Shown in pieces: positions 1 through 7,548 of a DNA stretch of 64,000 bases (positions are counted from its first letter, which is position 1; every line of letters starts with the position of its first letter). This DNA is from Halopenitus salinus (GTDB lineage: Archaea > Halobacteriota > Halobacteria > Halobacteriales > Haloferacaceae). Location: positions 310,001 to 374,000 of the forward strand of contig NZ_JBHSXL010000006.1 of NCBI RefSeq assembly GCF_042662125.1, in the 5' to 3' direction. A program made the translations under genes and the position numbers. The notes beneath the pieces were generated by a model. It did not search any database, was not told the DNA's origin, and saw only the letters and a program-made list of their open reading frames with translations.

Positions 1-146
1 CCACGAGCGACCACGGCGTCGAGTTCCCGGCGATCGTCGCCAACGACGCGGGGAACGTCTTCGGCACCCAGTTCCACCCCGAAAAGAGCGGGGAGACGGG
101 GCTTCGCATTCTCCGGAACTTCGTCGAGTACTGCGCGGAGCGCTGA
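1..146 (+). CDS. hisH: Imidazole glycerol phosphate synthase subunit HisH, 3' end only
   Basis: Glutaminase subunit of imidazole glycerol phosphate synthase, which feeds ammonia to HisF in histidine biosynthesis. Only the last 47 codons are present (reading frame from base 3, TGA at 144-146). The segment GNVFGTQFHPEKSG carries the class I glutamine amidotransferase His and Glu (FHPEKS) of the catalytic triad; the nucleophilic Cys lies outside the window. The following residues (GLRILRNFVEYC) match the usual HisH C-terminus. Identification rests on this short tail, but the motif and ending are characteristic. Confidence 0.85.
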   Translation, partial: TSDHGVEFPAIVANDAGNVFGTQFHPEKSGETGLRILRNFVEYCAER

Positions 147-266
147 GGACCGCCCTCGGTTCGGGCCGTCGGATCGCTACCCACTCGAGCCGCGGGATCG
201 CCCCCGATCCGATGTGACTCTCGCGGCTTCGGTGGAGTTACGACGCCGGACGCTCGAGGCCCGCGT

Positions 267-1556
267 ATGCACACGCTTGCGGTGACCGACGGTCGGGTGC
301 TGCGCCCCGACGGCCGCGTGACGACCGACGACGTGTTGATCGACGCCGACGCGGGAACGATCGAGGCGATCGGCCCCGACCTCGAGGGGGACGAGGTCCT
401 CGACGCCTCGGGCGGGCTGGTCATGCCCGGCCTCGTGAACGCCCACACCCACGTCTCGATGACCCTCCTTCGCGGCTACGCCGACGACAAGCCCCTCGAC
501 GCGTGGCTTCGCGAGGACATCTGGCCGGTGGAGGAGGAGCTCACCGACGACGACATCGAGGCGGGCGCCGAGCTGGGCGTGCTCGAGATGATCCGCTCTG
601 GAACGACCGCCTTCGCGGACATGTACTTCGCGATGGACCGCGTGGCCGACGTGGTCGAGCGCGCCGGCGTCCGCGCGCGTCTCGGCCGCGGCATCGTCAC
701 GGTCGGGAAGGACCACGAGGAGGCCCGCGCCGACCTGGAGGACGGAGTCGAGTTCGCGACGACCTACGACGGTGCCGCCGACGGTCGGATCCACACGGCC
801 GTGATGCCCCACTCGCTGACGACCGTCGAGGAGTCCATCCTCGAGGAGGCCGCCGACCTGGCCGCCGCCCACGACCTGCCGGTCCACCTCCACGCCAACG
901 AGACCGAAAGCGAGGTCGACCCGATCGTCTCCGAACGCGGGATCCGGCCCATCGAGTATGCCGACGACCGGGGCGTGCTCGGCCCCTCGAGCTTCCTCGC
1001 ACACGGCGTCCACCTCGACGACTCGGAGATCGCCCGACTGGCCGAGCGTGGGACCGCGGTCGTCCACTGTCCGGCCTCGAACATGAAGCTCGCCTCGGGC
1101 ATCGCGCCGGTCCAGCGGCTGCGGGAGGCCGGGGTGACGGTCGGGATCGGGACCGACGGCGCCGCCTCGAACAACGACCTCGACCTCTTCGACGAGATGC
1201 GCGACGCCGCGATGGTCGGAAAGCTCGCCGCCGCGGACGCCTCGGCCGTCCCCGCGCCGGCGGTCGTCGAGATGGCGACGAGCGGTGGCGCCGAGGCGAT
1301 CGGAGTTCCCGGCGGCCGGATCGAGGCCGGCGCCGCGGCCGATCTGATCGTCGTCGACCTGGAGTCCCCGCACCTCACGCCCGCCCACGACCTGGTCTCA
1401 CACCTCGCGTACGCGGTGAGGGGTTCGGACGTGCGCCACACGGTCTGTGACGGATCGGTCCTCATGCGCGATCGGGAGGTCACCACGCTCGACGCCGACG
1501 CGGTGATGGAGCGGGCCGGGTCGGTCGCCGCCGACCTCGTCGCGCGTGCGGAGTGA
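267..1556 (+). CDS. mtaD: 5'-deoxyadenosine / S-adenosylhomocysteine / methylthioadenosine deaminase (amidohydrolase)
   Basis: 429-residue amidohydrolase-superfamily deaminase of the MtaD/DadD group, which converts adenosine-type by-products of S-adenosylmethionine use (SAH, MTA, 5'-deoxyadenosine) to inosine forms. The metal-binding HxH is in VNAHTHVSM (His60, His62), further ligands lie in LPVHLHANETE and FLAHGVH, and the late Asp is in GIGTDGAASNND. The family's substrate loop MTLLRGYADD follows the HxH. A weak TATA-like stretch (236-243) lies about 25 bases before the ATG, fitting a leaderless start. The next gene on the same strand is adenosylhomocysteinase, so the pair points to SAH removal. 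Exact substrate preference cannot be read from sequence. Confidence 0.85.
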   Translation: MHTLAVTDGRVLRPDGRVTTDDVLIDADAGTIEAIGPDLEGDEVLDASGGLVMPGLVNAHTHVSMTLLRGYADDKPLDAWLREDIWPVEEELTDDDIEAGAELGVLEMIRSGTTAFADMYFAMDRVADVVERAGVRARLGRGIVTVGKDHEEARADLEDGVEFATTYDGAADGRIHTAVMPHSLTTVEESILEEAADLAAAHDLPVHLHANETESEVDPIVSERGIRPIEYADDRGVLGPSSFLAHGVHLDDSEIARLAERGTAVVHCPASNMKLASGIAPVQRLREAGVTVGIGTDGAASNNDLDLFDEMRDAAMVGKLAAADASAVPAPAVVEMATSGGAEAIGVPGGRIEAGAAADLIVVDLESPHLTPAHDLVSHLAYAVRGSDVRHTVCDGSVLMRDREVTTLDADAVMERAGSVAADLVARAE

Positions 1557-1630
1557 CGGTCGGCCCGTCCTCGGGAGCCTCCCCGTTCGGCCCCTGGAGA
1601 TCGCTCCGTTCGACCGTTCGCCACGGCGAT

Positions 1631-1703
1631 CGTTTACGGCCAAACCGGCAGTATAAACGGTCATAAACGGTTTACACGGTCAAAACGGCGAGGGGGATTT
1701 ATT
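1631..1703 (+). promoter_or_regulatory. AAACGG repeat array with TATA-like box (distal ahcY promoter candidate)
   Basis: TAAACGG occurs at about 1653-1659 and 1663-1669, AAAACGG at 1682-1688, and the related GTTTACGG and GTTTACACGG at about 1632 and 1670. The array stops immediately before ATTTATT (1697-1703), which has the form and place of a haloarchaeal TATA box; transcription would begin near 1727. Repeats directly upstream of the TATA/BRE region are the usual place for an archaeal activator or repressor. The function is inferred. Confidence 0.45.
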
Positions 1704-1917
1704 CTCTCCCCTCCCCTCGAACCGAGTGCGGGCGACGCGGGTCAAAGGCACACGATGGGGGGTTTCCCGGAACGTCCACACCGGACGTACCCACATCACT
1801 CACCACACCACTCACCACACCACATCTCCGGTCCCCTCCGTCGGTTCGTTCGCCTCCACTCACCCACCCACACCGTCGCCCGGTTCTTCATCGACGACGA
1901 GCCGAGACGCCGCCGAG

Positions 1918-1961
1918 CGGATGCCGTCACCACGTCGGTCGGATGCCGTCACCACGTCGAT
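1918..1961 (+). repeat. 22-base tandem duplication
   Basis: Two adjacent copies (1918-1939 and 1940-1961) of a unit beginning CGGATGCCGTCACC differ at a single base, and a third copy starts (CGGATG at 1962-1967) and then diverges. It lies in the noncoding spacer between the deaminase and ahcY. Confidence 0.85.
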
Positions 1962-2015
1962 CGGATGTTCCCCTACGTCGAGCGGTCGCACCGTCTCCGG
2001 ACCGGTGTCGGTAGG

Positions 2016-2023
2016 GTTTTTGA
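2016..2023 (+). promoter_or_regulatory. TATA-like element for ahcY (proximal)
   Basis: GTTTTTGA lies 23-30 bases before the ahcY ATG, the spacing expected for a leaderless haloarchaeal transcript. Confidence 0.45.
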
Positions 2024-2045
2024 ACACCGCGGGAAACGCTCGGGC

Positions 2046-3332
2046 ATGAGCGATCCGTATCCGTCCGTAACCGAGCAGCTCGCGGACCCCGAGGCGGCCC
2101 GCGAGGAGGGCCGCCGAAAGATGGACTGGGCGATACAGCACATGCCGATCCTCTCGGAGCTTCGCGAGTCCTTCCTCGCCGATCGACCGCTCGAGGGCGA
2201 GGTCGTCGCGATGGCGATGCACGTCGAGGCGAAGACGGCGAACCTCGTCGAACTGCTGGCCGACGGCGGCGCGGAGGTCGCCATCACCGGCTGCAACCCG
2301 CTTTCGACCCACGACGACGTCTCGGCCGCCCTCGACGCCCACGAGAACATCACCTCGTACGCGGTGCGCGGCGTCGACGACGACGCCTACTACGACGCGA
2401 TGCACGCCGTCGTCGCCCACGACCCGACGATCACGGTCGACGACGGGATGGACATGGTCAAACTCGTCCACGAGGAGTACCCCGAGCTGATCGACTCCGT
2501 CATCGGCGGCGCCGAGGAGACCACCACGGGCGTTCACCGCCTGCGCGCGATGGACGCGGACGGCGAACTCCGGTACCCGGTCTTCGCGGTCAACGACACC
2601 CCGATGAAGCGCCTGTTCGACAACGTCCACGGCACCGGCGAGTCCTCGCTCGCCACCATCGCGATGACGACGAACCTCTCGTTCGCGGGCAAGAACGTCG
2701 TCGTCGGCGGGTACGGCTACTGCGGCAAGGGCGTCGCGAAGAAGGCGTCGGGCCAGAACGCGAACGTGATCGTCACCGAGGTCGAGCCGCGCCGCGCCCT
2801 CGAGGCCCACATGGAGGGCTACGACGTCATGCCGATGGACGAGGCCGCGGCAAAGGGCGACGTCTTCATCACGACGACCGGCAACCGCGACGTGATCACG
2901 GGAGAACACTTCGAGCGCATGCAGGACGGCGTCCTCCTCGCGAACGCCGGCCACTTCGACGTGGAGGTGAACCTCGAGGAGCTGGCCGACCTCGCCGTCG
3001 ACCGCTTCGAGGCGCGCGACGGCGTCGAGGCCTACGAGATGCCCGACGGCCGGGAGCTGAACGTGATCGCCGAGGGGCGACTCGTCAACCTCGCGGCCCC
3101 GCTCGCGCTCGGCCATCCCGTCGAGGTGATGGACCAGAGCTTCGGCATCCAGGCCGTCTGCGTGCGCGAGCTGGTCGAGAACGGCGACGCCTACGAGGCG
3201 GGCGTCCACGACGTCCCCGACGACCTCGACCGGGAGGTCGCCGAGATCAAACTCGACGCCGAGGGCGTCGAGTACGACGCGCTCTCGGCCGAACAGCGCG
3301 AGTACATGGACAGCTGGGAACACGGAACGTAG
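2046..3332 (+). CDS. ahcY: Adenosylhomocysteinase (SAH hydrolase)
   Basis: 428-residue NAD-dependent enzyme that splits S-adenosylhomocysteine into adenosine and homocysteine, relieving product inhibition of methyltransferases. The Rossmann glycine motif VVVGGYGYCGKGVA and the substrate-domain segment DDGMD are intact, and the length is normal for archaeal forms, which lack the long bacterial/eukaryotic insert. The frame is open far upstream, but the start MSDPYPSVTEQL is chosen because it aligns with the family N-terminus and has a TATA-like element (2016-2023) at leaderless distance. Together with the upstream deaminase it handles SAH. Confidence 0.95.
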   Translation: MSDPYPSVTEQLADPEAAREEGRRKMDWAIQHMPILSELRESFLADRPLEGEVVAMAMHVEAKTANLVELLADGGAEVAITGCNPLSTHDDVSAALDAHENITSYAVRGVDDDAYYDAMHAVVAHDPTITVDDGMDMVKLVHEEYPELIDSVIGGAEETTTGVHRLRAMDADGELRYPVFAVNDTPMKRLFDNVHGTGESSLATIAMTTNLSFAGKNVVVGGYGYCGKGVAKKASGQNANVIVTEVEPRRALEAHMEGYDVMPMDEAAAKGDVFITTTGNRDVITGEHFERMQDGVLLANAGHFDVEVNLEELADLAVDRFEARDGVEAYEMPDGRELNVIAEGRLVNLAAPLALGHPVEVMDQSFGIQAVCVRELVENGDAYEAGVHDVPDDLDREVAEIKLDAEGVEYDALSAEQREYMDSWEHGT

Positions 3333-3377
3333 ATCCGATCGCTGGACTGCGTCCCGACAATCCGATCGAGCGTCGCG

Positions 3378-3384
3378 TTTTTAT
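3378..3384 (+). promoter_or_regulatory. TATA-like element upstream of hjc
   Basis: TTTTTAT ends 24 bases before ATG 3408. That spacing places the transcript start at the ATG of a 20-codon frame rather than at the hjc ATG (3460). Confidence 0.45.
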
Positions 3385-3407
3385 CCTCGAGCCTGCAACC
3401 CTCCACG

Positions 3408-3470
3408 ATGACCGAGATACGGGAGCGCCCCGCCCTCCGGGAGCACGCGGAGGCGATCGATGTCCGCTAA
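3408..3470 (+). CDS. 20-residue leader micro-ORF overlapping the hjc start
   Basis: ATG 3408 begins a 20-codon frame (MTEIRERPALREHAEAIDVR) that stops at TAA 3468-3470, overlapping the first codons of hjc in another frame. The upstream TATA-like element fits a leaderless start here. If translated, ribosomes would terminate right on the hjc start codon, allowing coupling or attenuation. Whether it is translated is unknown. Confidence 0.3.
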   Translation: MTEIRERPALREHAEAIDVR

Positions 3471-3882
3471 CCGGAAGGGCGATCGCCGCGAGCGCGAGCT
3501 CGTCAACGCACTCGACGAGGCGGGGTTCGCGGTGATGCGCGCCCCGGCGAGCGGCAGCGCGACCGAGCGCGAGCTGCCCGACGTGCTCGCTGGAAACGGC
3601 GATCGGTTCTACGCGATCGAGGCGAAATCGAGCGCGGGCGACCCGATCTACCTCACCGGCGAGGAGGTCGAGGCGCTGTTGTTCTTCTCGCAGAACTTCG
3701 GCGCGAAGGCCCGGATCGCCGTCCGGTTCGACCGGGAGGACTGGTACTTCTTTCACCCCGGCGACCTCTACACCACCGACGGCGGCAACTACCGGGTGAA
3801 AAAGGAGACCGCGCTCGCGGACGGGACCGACTTCGCGGAGTTCGTCGGCGACTCGACGCGGGTCACGCTCGACGACCTGTAG
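3460..3882 (+). CDS. hjc: Archaeal Holliday junction resolvase Hjc
   Basis: 140-residue structure-specific endonuclease that cuts four-way junctions during recombination. It has the PD-(D/E)XK nuclease layout: early Glu in KGDRRERELVNAL, Asp in ERELPDVLAG, then ExK in YAIEAKSSAG, followed by the Hjc-typical IYLTGEEVEALLFFSQNFGA. Length is normal for the family. The start at 3460 gives the usual MSANRKGDRRER opening; the start lies inside the end of an overlapping micro-ORF. It is convergent with the SWIM gene, 51 bases away. Confidence 0.92.
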   Translation: MSANRKGDRRERELVNALDEAGFAVMRAPASGSATERELPDVLAGNGDRFYAIEAKSSAGDPIYLTGEEVEALLFFSQNFGAKARIAVRFDREDWYFFHPGDLYTTDGGNYRVKKETALADGTDFAEFVGDSTRVTLDDL

Positions 3883-3933
3883 GACGGAGGGTACTCGCTC
3901 CCGGACGGCGAACGGTTCGGTTCCGCCCTACGG

Positions 3934-4737
3934 TCAGGCGTCGACCCGCTCGCCGGCGGAACTCGAGTCGGTTCCGATTCGCTCGCCGGCGGCGTTCGAA
4001 TCGGCGTCGTCGGCCGATCGACGCGGACCGGCGCGATCGTCGTCCCCTCGCGGACGTCGAAGCCGCGAGGCGGGAAAGCGGTAGCGCTTGCGATCGCTCG
4101 GCTCGATCACGCTCGAGGAACCGTTCTCGGTCCCGCCGCGAGCCTCCGCCTCCGAGATGTAGACCGCCTCGACGACCGGCTCGTGGGACCCGTAGTCGGC
4201 GTTCGTGGGGTACTCGCTCACCAGACGTCCCTCGTCCGTCTCCGTGGCGTCGGCACGGTCGGCCGTGACCGCGGTCACCAAGAGTCGCTTTCCGGTCTCG
4301 CGATCGCGTGCGATCTCGCCCGGCTCGAACAGATGGGTCTCACAGAGGTGTGCGCCAGCGGATCCGACCGGCACGAACGTCTCGCGTCCACAGACCGCAC
4401 AGACGCCGACACGTTCGTTCGGTGCCGGAACCGAGCCGCTCGTCACCTCCATGGCCACCCGACGCAGGTGTTTACACCGGACGCCGCGGATCGCGGCGTC
4501 CGGACACGTACAGCTGCCGGCGGAGAGCGAGACGACGTAGGTGCCGCCCGTCGTCTCGACGACGTACCGCCGGTCCCGGGTCGGCCGGATCGTCATCGGC
4601 TCCGTCCGGGCACGCTTGGTGCGGGTACTCGCCTCTCGCGTCGGGGAGCCAAACGATTCCTGTGGAAACGGAGGTTCGCCTCTCGGAGCGTTTCGTGTAT
4701 CGTTCGAATTGCCCCGTTTATCCCGATTATTCGTCAT
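3934..4737 (-). CDS. SWIM zinc-finger domain protein
   Basis: 267-residue protein with a SWIM-type zinc motif (CTCPDAAIRGVRCKH, about residues 75-90; pattern CxC...CxH), followed by a second possible metal site (CAVCG at about 112 and CETH at about 132). SWIM domains bind zinc and mediate DNA or protein contacts. The region after residue 195 is low-complexity and charged. The 47 residues before the internal Met of MTIRPTRDRRYVV are kept because haloarchaeal relatives also have such a basic leader and because a TTTAAATA-type box (about 4790-4797) lies upstream. Specific role unknown. Confidence 0.75.
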   Translation of the reverse strand: MTNNRDKRGNSNDTRNAPRGEPPFPQESFGSPTREASTRTKRARTEPMTIRPTRDRRYVVETTGGTYVVSLSAGSCTCPDAAIRGVRCKHLRRVAMEVTSGSVPAPNERVGVCAVCGRETFVPVGSAGAHLCETHLFEPGEIARDRETGKRLLVTAVTADRADATETDEGRLVSEYPTNADYGSHEPVVEAVYISEAEARGGTENGSSSVIEPSDRKRYRFPASRLRRPRGDDDRAGPRRSADDADSNAAGERIGTDSSSAGERVDA

Positions 4738-4789
4738 TCGATCACCCGAGGGGATACACCCCCAGTTCGTGTGGAACTTGCCGCCGAGC

Positions 4790-4797
4790 GTATTTAA
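4790..4797 (-). promoter_or_regulatory. TATA-like box of the SWIM gene
   Basis: A nearly palindromic TTTAAATA element sits 53-60 bases before the SWIM ATG, implying a leader of about 30 nt. Because it reads similarly on both strands it might also serve the + strand, but the small membrane gene there has its own candidate closer to its ATG. Confidence 0.4.
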
Positions 4798-4923
4798 ATG
4801 GCGCGTCGATGGGACCTGTCGAAACCCGTCGATCTCGGGGGCTCAGCCTCCGTCTTTGAATCGCCGCGACGCCGTCGGGAGGCGTTTCGAAGTCCTTTTG
4901 GGCTCGCTCTTCCGACTTGCGGT

Positions 4924-5163
4924 ATGGACATCGACGCGGAGCTTCGTCGGCAGATCGTCGTCTCCCTCGCCGCCGTCGTCGTCTTCTTCGCCGGTCTCGT
5001 CTACATCGGCCTCACCTACGGCAAGACCCCGGACCTTCCGGTCGAGGGGTCGTTCGCGCTGCCCCCCCAGGGCGCGATCGCGCTGGTCGGACTGCTCGTC
5101 GGGTTCGTCCTGTTGATGGCCGCCGTCGGCGCCTACCTGATCCGGGCCAACGGCGGCTCCTGA
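4924..5163 (+). CDS. Small two-helix membrane protein
   Basis: 79 residues with two hydrophobic segments, about 11-30 (VVSLAAVVVFFAGLVYIGL) and about 51-73 (GAIALVGLLVGFVLLMAAVG), separated by a short loop. There is no recognisable catalytic motif; small proteins of this form are common and conserved in haloarchaea. The frame is open back to 4798, but ATG 4924 is preferred: it gives a short acidic N-terminus before helix 1, and a T-rich stretch (about 4891-4900) lies 25-30 bases upstream. Function unknown. Confidence 0.65.
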   Translation: MDIDAELRRQIVVSLAAVVVFFAGLVYIGLTYGKTPDLPVEGSFALPPQGAIALVGLLVGFVLLMAAVGAYLIRANGGS

Positions 5164-5261
5164 AAGCGTTCGTCGTTCACTGGGGATACGTTCGGAGTCG
5201 GTCCGATCCCTCCAGTCCTACTTCGGTCCGTCCCGCCCGTCTCACCGGCTTTCTCCCCGAG

Positions 5262-6386
5262 TCACGCGTCCGCGTCGACGTCGCCGGTCGTCCCGGTCGC
5301 CTCCGCCCGATCGCGCCAGCCGACGACGTCGTCGGCCGCCTCCAGCCGTCGCTCGTAGTAGGCGAGCGGGTCGCCCGCGATCTGCCAGTGGTCCTCCTCG
5401 TTGTGACAGATCCCGTAGGCCGAAAGCGTCTCGCAGGTCGGCGGCGGGTACTGCGTCCCCGTCTCGTCGCGGAGGAACTCCGTCTGATAGCGGATGGCCT
5501 CCGCATCGAGGCTCGTGTCGGCACAGAACGCGACGACCTCCTCGGGCGACATGTCCAGCCCCGTGAGGAAGGCCATGAGCGCGAACTCCTCGGGGGCCGA
5601 AAGTGCCGTCCCCCGCTCGGCCTTCTCGATCAGGTTTCGCATACACGGCGGGAACAGGTCCGGCGCGACCACCTCGATCGCGCCGACGCGCGGGCGCTCG
5701 GAGAGCAGCCGTCGCAGGTCCTCGACCTCGGCGGACAGCTCCGCGGCCAGCTCGTCGTCGTCGGCGAACTCGAAGGGGAGCCCCTCGAGCACCCGATCAC
5801 GGACGGCCTCCTCGAGACACCGCAGGAGGTCGTCGCGGTCGATCGGGAGCGACCCGTCGGCCAGCTCGCGGTTGACGAGCCGCCAGCGGTCGCCCCAGTC
5901 GCTCGAGGAGAGCCGGAGGTAGGGGCCGACGTCGATCCGATAGCGCGCTCGGGCCGGGTTGACGGTCCGTCGTCCGGCCTCTCGTCGGACGGCGTCCTCG
6001 AGGTCGAACTCCCGGAGGACGTCCTCGAGTTCGATTCCGACGGTTCCCACGGACCGAAGCTCGTCGTCCCGATCGAGGTCCTCGAGGAGCCGGTCGATCG
6101 CCGTGGCGGCTTCCGCGCGCGCGTACTTCTCGATCGCGGCGTCGGACTCCAGGAGCGACACGAGGATCCGCGCGATCGGGTACGAGAGCAGTTCGGCCTG
6201 GACGCCGTATGCGTCCGGGGTCTCGCTCTCGACGGTGCCCTCGGTCAGCGCTCGCTCGACCCGCTCGCGGCCGCGCGCCACGGCCGGCGCTCCCTCCGCG
6301 ACCAGCACGGGCAGCGAGACGTCCGCGGTCGCGACGGCCTCGCGGGCCGCCTCGAGGAACGGATAGCGCGCGTGGAGCCGGTCCAT
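5262..6386 (-). CDS. priL: DNA primase large subunit
   Basis: 374-residue regulatory subunit of the archaeal/eukaryotic-type primase, working with PriS to make primers at the fork. The helical N-terminal part is followed by a C-terminal domain with conserved Cys: PPCMRNLIEKA, VAFCADTS, TCETLSAYGIC. These are the ligands of the 4Fe-4S cluster of PriL/PRIM2. The start MDRLHARYPFLEAARE is chosen over an upstream Met because a TATA element (6413-6419) lies 27-33 bases before it. priS is not in the window. Confidence 0.9.
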   Translation of the reverse strand: MDRLHARYPFLEAAREAVATADVSLPVLVAEGAPAVARGRERVERALTEGTVESETPDAYGVQAELLSYPIARILVSLLESDAAIEKYARAEAATAIDRLLEDLDRDDELRSVGTVGIELEDVLREFDLEDAVRREAGRRTVNPARARYRIDVGPYLRLSSSDWGDRWRLVNRELADGSLPIDRDDLLRCLEEAVRDRVLEGLPFEFADDDELAAELSAEVEDLRRLLSERPRVGAIEVVAPDLFPPCMRNLIEKAERGTALSAPEEFALMAFLTGLDMSPEEVVAFCADTSLDAEAIRYQTEFLRDETGTQYPPPTCETLSAYGICHNEEDHWQIAGDPLAYYERRLEAADDVVGWRDRAEATGTTGDVDADA

Positions 6387-6412
6387 CTCGAGGCGGGGTT
6401 GGACGCGGGGTC

Positions 6413-6419
6413 GAATAAG
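6413..6419 (-). promoter_or_regulatory. TATA-like box of priL
   Basis: CTTATTC on the minus strand, 27-33 bases before the priL ATG; it supports the chosen leaderless start. Confidence 0.5.
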
Positions 6420-6510
6420 CGGTGTGGTCGGACGTCGCCGCGAGCGCTCTCGGGGCACCTCCAACACGGGCGGCGAGGTCGCTCCGCATCGAGGTCGCTC
6501 GCATCAACGT

Positions 6511-6519
6511 GTTTATGAC
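6511..6519 (+). promoter_or_regulatory. TATA-like box of the 85-residue gene at 6544
   Basis: GTTTATGAC, 25-33 bases before ATG 6544. Confidence 0.5.
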
Positions 6520-6543
6520 GACGCGTGAACCACACCACGTCGA

Positions 6544-6801
6544 ATGACCGACGACGGCGACACGCGAGAGACGGACGCGAGCGCGACCCCCGACGACTCC
6601 GGGGACGATCCGACGGTCCCGATCCGCTGTTCGGCCTGTGACACCACGACGCGGGTCCCGCTCTCCGATCTCGCCGCCTCCATCGATCGACACAACGAGA
6701 ACCGACACGACGGCGAGGAGCTGGCAGAGGTCGATCCGGGCGTCGCCGACAGCCTGGCGGACCTCGTGGCCCGCGATCTCGGACTGCTCGAGGACGGTTG
6801 A
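6544..6801 (+). CDS. Small acidic CxxC protein, hypothetical
   Basis: 85 residues, strongly acidic. After a 25-residue Asp/Thr-rich lead it has one CxxC knuckle (RCSACDTTT) and then RHNENRHDGEEL and a helical tail. The CxxC plus downstream His residues (ASIDRHNENRH) could form one zinc site. A good TATA box and haloarchaeal composition support a real gene. It is divergent from priL. No function can be assigned. Confidence 0.65.
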   Translation: MTDDGDTRETDASATPDDSGDDPTVPIRCSACDTTTRVPLSDLAASIDRHNENRHDGEELAEVDPGVADSLADLVARDLGLLEDG

Positions 6802-6889
6802 CGTCGACGAACGGATCGGCGCCGCCCGCTCACGGCTCCCGTAGAGAACACACGTAGACGCCTCGCTCACTGGTTGGAGTCGGCAAAAG

Positions 6890-6911
6890 CGCCCGGAGCG
6901 GGGTTTGAACC
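6890..6911 (-). repeat. Partial copy of the tRNA-Asp 3' end
   Basis: 22 bases matching the 3' acceptor strand, discriminator position and T-arm of the adjacent tRNA-Asp genes with one mismatch (21/22), in the same orientation, 105 bases beyond the 3' end of the nearer copy. After the T-loop the match stops. Confidence 0.8.
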
Positions 6912-6969
6912 TCAGTCGTTCCACTCACTCCGTTCCCTCCACTCCCTGATTCAGATCCCCTCGCACGCG

Positions 6970-7015
6970 TTTTCGACGAACGGCTCGCTCCGCTCGCCGT
7001 GTCGTTCGTCGAAAA
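6970..7015. repeat. 13-base-pair perfect inverted repeat beside tRNA-Asp
   Basis: TTTTCGACGAACG (6970-6982) and its exact reverse complement (7003-7015) enclose a 20-base loop with a GCTCGCTCCGCTCGCC core. It lies directly 3' of the first tRNA-Asp gene, between it and the partial tRNA copy. It could act in termination or 3' processing; similar palindromes occur beside other tRNAs here. Confidence 0.75.
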
Positions 7016-7016
7016 A

Positions 7017-7089
7017 CGCCCGGAGCGGGATTTGAACCCGCGTCACGACCGTGACAGGGTCGTATGATGGGCCACTACACCATCCGGGC
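7017..7089 (-). tRNA. tRNA-Asp (GTC), copy 1
   Basis: 73-nt cloverleaf on the minus strand with acceptor stem GCCCGGA/TCCGGGC, discriminator G, T-loop TTCAAAT and anticodon loop CTGTCAC, giving GTC (Asp). No CCA is encoded and no intron is seen. It is identical to copy 2, whose 3' end lies 20 bases further upstream. Confidence 0.95.
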
Positions 7090-7109
7090 CGGTGGATGCA
7101 GCGAGGAGG

Positions 7110-7182
7110 CGCCCGGAGCGGGATTTGAACCCGCGTCACGACCGTGACAGGGTCGTATGATGGGCCACTACACCATCCGGGC
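7110..7182 (-). tRNA. tRNA-Asp (GTC), copy 2
   Basis: Identical in sequence to copy 1 and probably cotranscribed with it, since only 20 bases separate them. A TATA-like CCTTATTTGT (7211-7220 on this strand) lies about 30 bases before the 5' end and is the likely promoter for both. Confidence 0.95.
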
Positions 7183-7548
7183 CTGCTGCACCTGCGGGTA
7201 GCCCTGTGTCACAAATAAGGCTTGTCATCCGACGCAGGCGTGCCGATTACTCCCATCCGGCGCGGCGGCGTTCGGGGCGCTTCCGACACGCAATTCGGAC
7301 GATCGACCCGCGACGCGAACCTCGGGGAGTGGTGCTGTAGCAGGGGATCCGAAGGTCGTCGGCCGGCGATCGGGGGCGAACCCGCCTCGCGATGCGGCGT
7401 CATGCTTTTATGCGGATACGCCGTGTGTTTCGATAGCACTCGCCCGCGATCGGATAGCTGCGTCTCCCGATCGAAGTTGGCAACCCTTATGCGTCTGGGG
7501 GATATAACGACCTGTAGTATCTCGTGATAGCTTCTTCCCCCAGCACCC
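7183..7548. other. 366-base spacer between tRNA-Asp and the RNA polymerase operon
   Basis: Holds the divergent promoters. The tRNA promoter (7211-7220) is at the left. On the right are TATA-like CTTTTATGC (about 7405-7413), CCCTTATG (about 7484-7491) and GATATAAC (7501-7508) facing rpoH. The CCCTTATG box would start transcription near 7515, leaving a leader of about 35 nt. I see no protein gene and no clear RNA gene in the remainder. Confidence 0.5.

Larger units (their letters stand above)
1557..2045. other. Repeat-rich 489-base spacer upstream of ahcY
   Basis: No convincing protein gene. From left to right it holds an A+T-rich block of AAACGG repeats (about 1631-1688), a TATA-like element (1697-1703), a CAC-rich low-complexity stretch (about 1795-1830), a 22-base tandem repeat (1918-1961) and a second TATA-like element just before ahcY (2016-2023). 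A frame starting at GTG 1726 stays open and ends in ATGA overlap with the ahcY start, but its translation is basic and poor in Asp/Glu, unlike real genes here. The simplest reading is a long regulated leader or two promoters for ahcY. Confidence 0.6.

Noticed and set aside
1726..2049. 107-codon frame from GTG 1726 ending ATGA-coupled to ahcY
   Set aside because: The composition is basic, Ser/Thr/His/Pro-rich and poor in Asp/Glu; it spans the CAC repeats and tandem duplication, and resembles no family. A leader is more likely.
1860..3323. 487-codon antisense frame over ahcY
   Set aside because: Long open frames on the opposite strand are common in G+C-rich DNA; the translation has no motifs, and the sense gene is certain.
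6890..7182. attL/attR borders of a large integrated element at tRNA-Asp
   Set aside because: Only about 80-130 bases separate the partial copy from the intact tRNA, and no integrase or phage gene is present.
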